A DNA stretch of 64,000 nucleotides. It comes from an uncultured Sphingomonas sp. (GTDB lineage Bacteria > Pseudomonadota > Alphaproteobacteria > Sphingomonadales > Sphingomonadaceae). The position numbers and the translations under genes were made by a program. The stretch lies in assembly GCF_934560975.1 (NCBI RefSeq), contig NZ_CAKTFO010000003.1, forward strand, positions 176,133 through 240,132. The letters are read 5' to 3'. Shown here one piece after another: positions 44,218-51,418 of the stretch; positions within the stretch are counted from its first letter, which is position 1; the number at the start of each line of letters is the position of its first letter. Under the pieces are notes generated by a model. The model was not told where the DNA came from. It ran no database searches and saw only the letters and a list, made by a program, of their open reading frames with translations.

Positions 44218-46524
44218 TCACCGCGCGACGCCGCCCTGTGTATTCCAGTCGGGCGTCGCCTCACCGGCCAGCGCCTTGACGAAGAAGTCGTACTGCCGAC
44301 GGGTCAGGTAATCGATCGGTCCGCTGGATCGGCCGACGCTGTGCTCGCCGCCGGGCACCACCAGCAGATCAAAATCCTTGTTGGCCTTGATGAGCGCGTC
44401 GACCACCTGGAGAGTGGAGGCGGGATCGACATTGCTGTCCTGTTCTCCCACGATCATCAGCAGCTTGCCGGTCAGTTTCGCGGCATGGTCCACGCCCGAC
44501 GCGGCGGCGTAGCCTTGATCGACCGGCCAGCCGAGCCATTGTTCGTTCCAGCTGATCTTGTCCATGCGATTGTCGTAGCAGCCGGCATAGGCCACCCCGG
44601 CCTTGTAGAAGTCGCCGTGGAACAGCAGCGCGTTGAGCGTGCTCTGGCCGCCCGCCGACGCGCCGTATATGCCAACCCGGCCGATGTCGTAGGACCGATC
44701 GCGCGCCGCCATCGCCTTGTGCCACAGGATGCGGTCGGGAAAGCCGGAGTCCGCCAGATCCTTCCAGGCGACATCCTGAAAGGCCTTAGAACGGTTGGCC
44801 GTACCCATGCCGTCGATCTGGACGACGATGAAGCCCAGGTCCGCCAGCGCCTGCATCCCGATCACCTTGTCGCCGCCGGCATGGAAGCCGAACGGCCAGA
44901 AGTCCTTGGGCACGAAGCTGTCGTGCGGACCGGCATAGATGTTCTCGATCACCGGATAGCGCTCTCGCGGGTTCCAGTCGCGCGGCCGAACCACCAGGCC
45001 CCAGATGTCGGTCTTGCCGTCGCGGCCCTGGGCGGTGAACACCTCCGGCGGCTTGAACCCGGCGGCGACCAGCTGGCTGGTGTCGCCCTTGGTGATGGTG
45101 GCGATCAACCCGCCATCGCCGGCACGGTGGAGTTCGGCCACGGTGGGCAGGTCCACCCGCGAATAGGTGTCCACATAGTGACGCATGTCGGGCGACAGGC
45201 TGAGGCTGTGATTGGCGCGGGCGGGGGTCAGCGGGATGAGGTGCCGGCCATCGAAATCGATGCGGTAATAATGCTTGAAATAGGGATCCTCGCCCGGGTT
45301 CATCCCGCTTGCGGCGAACCAGATCTGCCGCCGGGCATCGTCCACCCTGACGATTTCCCGCATCACCCAGTCGCCCCGCGTGATGCGGCTGCGGACGCGG
45401 CCGGTGCGGCCGTCGATCAGGTAAAGGTGGTTCCAGCCGTCCCGTTCGGATGCCCAGATGATCTCCCTGCCGAGCCCGTCCACATCGTGGGCGAAGCGGC
45501 GATCGGCATAGACGAAGGTCTTGGCGTCCTCCGTCACGGCGGCGTAGGGCGCGCCGGTTGCCGCATCGATCGCGATCACGCGGGCCTGCCCGAAGCCGCG
45601 CCGGACATAGTCGAACGCCACGCTCTGGCCGTCCTTGCGCCAGCGCGGCGGAGACAGTTCATAGGGGTTGGGAAACAAAGCAGGGTCGATCGCCGTCGCG
45701 CGCCGGGCGGCCACGTCGAACAGTACCGGCTGCTCCTGGTCGATCGCATCACCCGGCTTGGGGTAGAGCTGGCTCCGCACTGCCGGCTGCAACCGGTCAT
45801 GCGGTGCCGCCTCTATCCGCAGGACGCGGCGGGCGAAGCCGGGGCGGACGCGATAGATCATGATGCGGCGGCTGTCGGGCGACCAGCTGAGCGTTTCCGG
45901 ATCGTAGAAGTCGCCCTCCGATCCATCGGTGCTGAGGCGGACCACCTGCGTGCCGCCGGGTTTGCGCAGGACGAGGTTGTGGTCCTCCACATACGCCTCC
46001 CACCGGCCGTCGGGCGAGCGGCGCGAGTGATTGTCGGCGGGCAGCGACAGGTCGCGCACCACGCCGAAGCCGCGCGGGCGTGCACTGCTCTTCCGCTCGG
46101 TGCAGGCATAATCGGCGAGGCCGCACGACCAGCCCTTGCCGTCCATCTCAAACCGGATCGCCTTGCCGCCATCCGCATAGTCGAAGTCGGCAAAGGGCAG
46201 GCGCAGCGGGTCCACGGGCTGCTGGCGGATGCTGCTCAGGCCGGCGGCCAGGCGCGCCGGATCGAAGGCCGGCGCCTTGGCCAGGGTGGCGGCGTCGATC
46301 GTCTCGAACGCAAAACCGCCCGCCACCGTCTTGCGATAGGTAAAGCCCCGGCCATCGGGCGTCCACTGCACCGGCCAGGCGATGTCGCGGGTGAGATATT
46401 GCCAGCGGTCCCGCAGGCCGATCGATCGCTGGAAATCCGCAGCCGTCGGGGCGGCGGCAAGGAGGGGCGGGGCGCACGACAGGGCAAGCGCGAGCACCAG
46501 CCCGCGCGGGGAAACGACGTTCAT
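44218..46524 (-). CDS. S9 family peptidase (dipeptidyl peptidase IV-like)
   Basis: Product of 768 residues with a signal peptide (to about residue 24). The N-terminal beta-propeller carries repeated WSPDSRRI- and SPDGRW-type blades; the C-terminal alpha/beta hydrolase holds the triad Ser in GIYGASAGGQS (near 621), Asp in DSNVDPAST (near 697) and His in GGEHSVGRS (near 727). It should cleave short peptides or act as an esterase in the periplasm. It lies between a GntR regulator (72 bases upstream) and a TonB receptor, an association that suggests processing of an imported compound. Confidence 0.92.
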   Translation of the reverse strand: MNVVSPRGLVLALALSCAPPLLAAAPTAADFQRSIGLRDRWQYLTRDIAWPVQWTPDGRGFTYRKTVAGGFAFETIDAATLAKAPAFDPARLAAGLSSIRQQPVDPLRLPFADFDYADGGKAIRFEMDGKGWSCGLADYACTERKSSARPRGFGVVRDLSLPADNHSRRSPDGRWEAYVEDHNLVLRKPGGTQVVRLSTDGSEGDFYDPETLSWSPDSRRIMIYRVRPGFARRVLRIEAAPHDRLQPAVRSQLYPKPGDAIDQEQPVLFDVAARRATAIDPALFPNPYELSPPRWRKDGQSVAFDYVRRGFGQARVIAIDAATGAPYAAVTEDAKTFVYADRRFAHDVDGLGREIIWASERDGWNHLYLIDGRTGRVRSRITRGDWVMREIVRVDDARRQIWFAASGMNPGEDPYFKHYYRIDFDGRHLIPLTPARANHSLSLSPDMRHYVDTYSRVDLPTVAELHRAGDGGLIATITKGDTSQLVAAGFKPPEVFTAQGRDGKTDIWGLVVRPRDWNPRERYPVIENIYAGPHDSFVPKDFWPFGFHAGGDKVIGMQALADLGFIVVQIDGMGTANRSKAFQDVAWKDLADSGFPDRILWHKAMAARDRSYDIGRVGIYGASAGGQSTLNALLFHGDFYKAGVAYAGCYDNRMDKISWNEQWLGWPVDQGYAAASGVDHAAKLTGKLLMIVGEQDSNVDPASTLQVVDALIKANKDFDLLVVPGGEHSVGRSSGPIDYLTRRQYDFFVKALAGEATPDWNTQGGVAR

Positions 46525-46596
46525 CGGAAATCCTTGATAGGGTCTGACGGGCCGACGGCGCGGCCGGTCAGTCAGGCGGCTTTGGCGGCCTGGGCG

Positions 46597-47241
46597 TCAC
46601 AGCCCCAATTGGCGCCGCAGGTCGGCCCGCGTCGCGTCGATGTGCGCCGCCGCCAGCGCGCGTGCCTTGTCTGCGTCGCGCGCCAGCCAGGCATTGAGCA
46701 ACGTCTGATGCTCCAGATGCGCGCGATCCTCGCGACCGGCAGGCTCCAGATGTTTGTGGACATAGCGTTCGGACAGGATCTGCAACCGTTCCACCAATTG
46801 CGTGGTCAGCAGGCGACGGCCGGGCCGGACCATCGCCATGTGGAAGCTGCGGTTGCACGCGGCGACCTGGTCCAGCCTTTCGGCGGCGGCCTTGTCGAGT
46901 TCGGCCAGGGCCCGCTCGGCCTCCAGGCGATCCTGCTCGGTCGCGACCAGGCTGGCCGTGGCCAGCGCATCCGGCTCGATCGACAGGCGCAGGTCGTAAA
47001 TCTCCTCGGCCTCCGTCGCCGACATGGAGCGGACGAAGAAGCCGCGATTGGCCTGGCTGACCAGCAGCCCTTCCTGCTCCAGCCGGCCCAGCGCCTCGCG
47101 CAGCGGCACCTTGCTGACACCCAGTTCGTTGGCGAGGGCATCCTGCCGGATCGCCTGATCGATCGGCAGTTTTCCGGAGACGATCTGTTCCCGGACGATG
47201 GTGAAGATTTGTTCCGACAAGGTGCGGACGACGAGGCTCAT
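46597..47241 (-). CDS. GntR/FCD family regulator
   Basis: Product of about 214 residues. The winged helix (QDALANELGVSKVPLREALGRLEQEGLLVSQ) sits near the N terminus, and an FCD domain follows (IYDLRLSIEPDALATASL, CNRSFHMAMVRPG, EHQTLLNAW), with the Asp/His metal ligands of this domain. ATG 47241 is chosen; the open frame begins 57 bases earlier without a good ribosome binding site. It precedes the S9 peptidase gene by 72 bases on the same strand and follows the TonB-GH2-GH27 operon, so it could control either or both. The effector is unknown. Confidence 0.9.
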   Translation of the reverse strand: MSLVVRTLSEQIFTIVREQIVSGKLPIDQAIRQDALANELGVSKVPLREALGRLEQEGLLVSQANRGFFVRSMSATEAEEIYDLRLSIEPDALATASLVATEQDRLEAERALAELDKAAAERLDQVAACNRSFHMAMVRPGRRLLTTQLVERLQILSERYVHKHLEPAGREDRAHLEHQTLLNAWLARDADKARALAAAHIDATRADLRRQLGL

Positions 47242-47398
47242 TGCGCGAAGGATCCCAGATGCAGCATCGGACTGCTCCAGCTTACGAGTAATGAACACAA
47301 TAAAGAACTGCTATCATCGTGGGCGCGCGTCGGCAGGGTGTCTCTGCCACCTGATCCCGAAAACCGGTCTGCCGGCGGGCGATGTTCCACCGGATGCT

Positions 47399-48904
47399 TC
47401 ATTTCAACCGCAGCAGCACGGCGCCGTGGGCCGGGAGCGTCCAGCTGCGCCGCGCGGGATTGTCGGGCACGCCGGCCCAGACGTCGCGCAACGATCCGAT
47501 CCGCTTCAGTGATGCATCCTCGGCCGTGAAGGCGACGGGGCGTGCCGCCTCGCTCCGGTTGAAGAGGGCGATCGCCACCGATCCGTCCCGCAACGGTTTG
47601 GCCCAGATCTCCGCGCCGCCATCCTTGCGGATACGGCGGCCCTGCCGGCCGAGCGGATCCTGATCGATCGCGATCACGCCGCGATTTTCCAGCAGCGCGA
47701 TCGTGGCAGGGGACATGGTGCGCAGGTCGTTGCCCAGCATCAGCGGCGCGGCCATGATCGCCCACAATGTCATGTGCGTGCGATACTCGTCGTCGCTCAT
47801 GCCGCCATTGCCGGCCTCCAGCATGTCCGGGTCGTTCCAGCCGCCCGGCCCGGCAGCGGCCGGGTCGCCGTTCCGGTCGAAGCCGATGCCCGACATGGAG
47901 GCATATGTGTCCTCGATGTCGCCGGTCGTGCGCCACAAATGGCCGCCCACGTCGCGGCCCCATGTGCCGACCCGGTCGCGGCCATATTGGCAGAGGCTGT
48001 AGACGATCGGCCGCCCGGTCGCGCGCAGGGCCTGCCCCATTTCCTGATAGGCCAGCTTCACCTCGGCGGCGGTGCGGTAGAGGCCCTCGCCCGAGCAGAG
48101 ATCATATTTGAGGTAGTCGATGCCCCATGCCGCGAAGCTCGCCGCATCCTGCGCGACATGGCCGTGGCTGCCGACGAAGCCGGCGCACGTCTTCGGCCCC
48201 GGTGAGCTGTAGATGCCGATCTTCAGCCCGCGCGCATGGACGTAATCGGCCAGCGCCTTCATGTCGGGGAAACGGGCGTTGGGCCTGATCGTCCCATCCG
48301 GCGCCCGATCGCCCTGCCAGCCATCGTCTACATTGATGTAACGATAGCCGGCATCGCGCAGGCCGGAGCTGACGAGGTGGTCCGCAATCTCGCGAATGGT
48401 GCGGTCGTCGATCGCGGCGGCAAAGTGATTCCAGCTGCTCCACTCCATCGGCGGCGTCGATGCCTGGCCGTCGGGCTTGAGCGTCGCCGGGGCGGGCAGG
48501 GGATAGGTCGGGAAGGCCAACCGGGCCGCATCGGCCGGGGTGCCGCGCCGCACCTGCGTGTCGACGTGACGGTGCCAGATGTCGCCGGTGACATGCATTC
48601 CGCTGCCGCTGGGCTCCGCCGTCCAGCGGCGCGCGGGCAGGCGGGGATTGCCATTGTCGATCAGGAAACTGAGGCTGCCGCCCTCCACCTCCAGCCCGCG
48701 CATCCGCAGGTCGCCATACCAGTCGCTGGTCACCATTCCCTGCCAGCCCGTGGCGCCGCGAGAGAGGCGCATCATGCGCAGCCCGGGATAGTCGTCGGAC
48801 GGCGCGAACAGCCAGGTGCCCGCTAGATCGGTGGCCGGCTTTGCAGCGTAAACAGGCGACGCCAGTGCCAGCAATGCGGCAACAGCGGCGGACCGGAACA
48901 TCAT
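47399..48904 (-). CDS. secreted GH27 alpha-galactosidase with N-terminal beta-sandwich
   Basis: About 501 residues with a signal peptide (MMFRSAAVAALLALASPVYA). Residues ~25-125 form an extra beta-rich domain (ATDLAGTWLFAPSDDYPG and following) that the GH27 at 35.5 kb lacks. The barrel begins TPPMEWSSWNHF; the nucleophile is in YLKYDLCSGEG, the acid/base region is GGWNDPDMLEAGN. It cleaves terminal alpha-galactosyl or beta-arabinosyl-type bonds as in other GH27 members. ATG 48904 overlaps the GH2 stop codon (ATGA), so expression is coupled. It is last in the TonB receptor-GH2-GH27 operon. Confidence 0.93.
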   Translation of the reverse strand: MMFRSAAVAALLALASPVYAAKPATDLAGTWLFAPSDDYPGLRMMRLSRGATGWQGMVTSDWYGDLRMRGLEVEGGSLSFLIDNGNPRLPARRWTAEPSGSGMHVTGDIWHRHVDTQVRRGTPADAARLAFPTYPLPAPATLKPDGQASTPPMEWSSWNHFAAAIDDRTIREIADHLVSSGLRDAGYRYINVDDGWQGDRAPDGTIRPNARFPDMKALADYVHARGLKIGIYSSPGPKTCAGFVGSHGHVAQDAASFAAWGIDYLKYDLCSGEGLYRTAAEVKLAYQEMGQALRATGRPIVYSLCQYGRDRVGTWGRDVGGHLWRTTGDIEDTYASMSGIGFDRNGDPAAAGPGGWNDPDMLEAGNGGMSDDEYRTHMTLWAIMAAPLMLGNDLRTMSPATIALLENRGVIAIDQDPLGRQGRRIRKDGGAEIWAKPLRDGSVAIALFNRSEAARPVAFTAEDASLKRIGSLRDVWAGVPDNPARRSWTLPAHGAVLLRLK

Positions 48905-51360
48905 GCGGGCACTCCCATCAGCGGCAAGGCGGCGGTGACGAGACCGCCGGACCGCGCCTCCACACGGATCAGGCCGCCGCGCCCGCCCGCTTGCACCAAT
49001 GCCATGCAAAGTCCGTTGAAGGCGGAGCGACCGCTCGCATGATCCGGCTCCAGCGAGCGGGGATCGCCATTGCCGACGCCCAGCAACCTGGCGTCGCCGT
49101 GAAGGGTGAACTCCACGCGGTCGGAGGCGGCGGGTGCCTCCCGACCCTTGGCGTCCAGGATGGCGGCGCGGACAACAGCGACCTCGCCGGGCTTCAGCCG
49201 ACGCCGGTCGCTCGACAGGCCGATGCGGGCCGGCGCGCCGGTGGTCTCGCGCACGCTGGTGAGGATGCGGCGACCGTTGCGAAAGCCGCGCGCCTCGATC
49301 CGGCCGGGCGCATAGGGCACCTGCCATTGAAGGTGGCGGTTACGCTCGACCGGCTTGCGGCCGAGCGATCGGCCGTTGAGGAACAGCTCCACCGCCTGGC
49401 AATTGCTGTGCACCCAGACGGGCACGATCTGCCCCTCGCGGCCCCTCCAGTTCCAGTGCGGGAACAGGTGCAGCACAGGCTCCGCTCCCCACCAGGCTCG
49501 ATAATAATGGTAATTATCCTTGGGGAAGCCGCACAGGTCCATCTGCCCGAAGTTGGAGGCGTTTTCCGGCCAGCGTTCAAACGGCGTCGGCTCGCCGCGA
49601 TAGTCGAAGCCCGTCCACACGAACCCGCCAGCCAGCCAGGGACGCGCGTCGTAGAAGCTCCACCAGCGTTCGGCCGTGCCTGCCCATTTGGGGAAGTCGG
49701 TGTCGTAGGCGGGGACGATCCCGGCCTGGTCGTCGCGCGCATATTCGCCGCGCGTCATCACCGTGCTGCCCGTCTCGGTGCCGACGATCGGCTGCGTGGG
49801 GTGGCTGGCGTGGAAAGGGTCGATCTCGTCGAGGTAGTAATTGCAGCCCAGCACATCGAGCACGGGTGAGGCGCCCTGTCCGAACTTGCCGTTCATCGCC
49901 TCCGTCACCGGCCGCGTGCCGTCCAGTTCGTAGACGCGGCGCTTCATCGTCTCGGCGATGCGCGCGCCCGTTTCCGTGCCGCGATGGATTTCCTCGTTGC
50001 CAATGCTCCACAGGATGATGCTGGGATGGTTGCGGCCCCGTCGCACCATTCGGTCGAGCTGCCCCATGCCCTCCGGATTGCTCGACATCTGGCGGGTTTC
50101 CTCCAGCACCAGGATGCCCATCCGGTCGCATGCGTCCAGGATGGCGGGTGCGGCGGGATGGTGGGTGGAGCGATAGGCATTGCTGCCCATCTCCTTCAGT
50201 TTCTCCAGTCGCCAGACGTGCAGGCTGTCGGGCACGGCGAAGCCCACCCCGGCATGGTCCTGATGGTTGCAGGTGCCCTTGATCTTTACCGGGCGTCCGT
50301 TGAGGAAGAAGCCGCGCGCCGCATCGAAGCGGATGGTGCGGATACCGAATCTGTTCTCGACCCGATCGACGGCCACGCTGCCGATCAGCACCTCGGTCAT
50401 CAGGCGATGGAGGTGCGGCTGTTCGAGCGACCAGAGCGCCGCCTGCGCCACCATCGTCTCCTGCGCGATCGTGACGCCGCTCCAGGCCGGGAGTTCGACC
50501 GGATCGGACAGCGAAGTCGCCAGCGTGCGGCCATCGGGTGCGATCACGGTCGATCGGATGCGCGCCGCCGTCGCCGCGCCGTGATTGTCAACCTCCGTCG
50601 CGATGCGGAGGAGGGCGTCTGCCCCCTTCACCTCGGACCGGACGGTCGCGCCCCACTGGCGGACATGGGCCGGTGCGGTCTTTACCAGCCGCACCGCGCG
50701 ATACAGGCCCGCCCCTTCATAGGACCAGGCCTCGCCCAGGCTCACGTCGCAGCGGACCACCAGGATGTTGGTCTCGCCCGGTCTGGCAAAATCGGTGATG
50801 TCGAGGGAGAAGGGCACATAGGCGCTCTCGTTCGATCCCACCACGCAGCCGTTCAGGACAACCAGGCAGTCGCGCGAAACGCCGTCAAACTCCAGGAACA
50901 GCCGCTTGCCCGCATCCGCCGTCGCGATCGGCAGCGCGCGGCGATACCAGCCGACGCTGGTGTCCGGCCACATTCGGCCGAGCGGCTTGAACCCCTGATA
51001 GGCGCCGGTGCGGTCGGCATCGGAGCCGGGCGGCCCGAATTGCGTGAAAGGCAGGTCGACTGCCCAGTCGTGGGGCAGGATGACGGCGGTCCAGCCGGTA
51101 TCGTCGAACCTCGCCTCGGTCACGTCGCTGCCGACATCGCCCGATTTGGCATAGGTGTCGTGCGAGCGGCCGAAGCCGAAATCCTTGGCCGGATCGGATG
51201 CGTGACCCAGGTGGAAGCGCCAGCCCGCATCGAGCGGTACGATGGCGCGTGGCGTGGCGTCGGCCGTCGTTGCCCCCGCCGGGCGGGGCAGTCCGGCAAG
51301 GGCCAGGCCGCTCGCCGCGCTGGCGGCGGCGAGAAGGTCGCGGCGGGCGATGTCGGTCAT
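48901..51360 (-). CDS. Tat-exported GH2 beta-galactosidase-like enzyme
   Basis: About 819 residues. The N terminus (ARRDLLAAASAASGLALAGLP) has a twin-arginine signal, unlike the Sec signals on the other glycosidases here. A GH2 jelly roll, an Ig-like domain and a TIM barrel follow, with the acid/base Glu in SIGNEEIH (near 454) and nucleophile region VGTETGSTV (near 527). A DUF4982-like and an Ig-like domain end the protein, without the insertion found in the GH2 at 32.6 kb. It lies 58 bases after the TonB receptor and overlaps the GH27 gene. Substrate is likely a beta-galactoside; this is inference. Confidence 0.91.
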   Translation of the reverse strand: MTDIARRDLLAAASAASGLALAGLPRPAGATTADATPRAIVPLDAGWRFHLGHASDPAKDFGFGRSHDTYAKSGDVGSDVTEARFDDTGWTAVILPHDWAVDLPFTQFGPPGSDADRTGAYQGFKPLGRMWPDTSVGWYRRALPIATADAGKRLFLEFDGVSRDCLVVLNGCVVGSNESAYVPFSLDITDFARPGETNILVVRCDVSLGEAWSYEGAGLYRAVRLVKTAPAHVRQWGATVRSEVKGADALLRIATEVDNHGAATAARIRSTVIAPDGRTLATSLSDPVELPAWSGVTIAQETMVAQAALWSLEQPHLHRLMTEVLIGSVAVDRVENRFGIRTIRFDAARGFFLNGRPVKIKGTCNHQDHAGVGFAVPDSLHVWRLEKLKEMGSNAYRSTHHPAAPAILDACDRMGILVLEETRQMSSNPEGMGQLDRMVRRGRNHPSIILWSIGNEEIHRGTETGARIAETMKRRVYELDGTRPVTEAMNGKFGQGASPVLDVLGCNYYLDEIDPFHASHPTQPIVGTETGSTVMTRGEYARDDQAGIVPAYDTDFPKWAGTAERWWSFYDARPWLAGGFVWTGFDYRGEPTPFERWPENASNFGQMDLCGFPKDNYHYYRAWWGAEPVLHLFPHWNWRGREGQIVPVWVHSNCQAVELFLNGRSLGRKPVERNRHLQWQVPYAPGRIEARGFRNGRRILTSVRETTGAPARIGLSSDRRRLKPGEVAVVRAAILDAKGREAPAASDRVEFTLHGDARLLGVGNGDPRSLEPDHASGRSAFNGLCMALVQAGGRGGLIRVEARSGGLVTAALPLMGVPA

Positions 51361-51418
51361 GCGCACCTTGTGCAATGTCGGATGCCGGCCGCTCCGGGGA
51401 GGACCGGCATCCCGGTTG

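Noticed and set aside
47333..47349. Small hairpin GGCAG/CTGCC between the GntR gene and GH27
   Set aside because: The stem is only five pairs with no T tract and lies beyond the expected 3' ends; too weak to list.
44161..47529. A 1122-codon open frame on the plus strand
   Set aside because: It lies wholly opposite the S9 peptidase and GntR genes, whose motifs are unambiguous. Its translation is Arg/Gly/Ala-rich with no domain; long antisense frames are common at this GC content.
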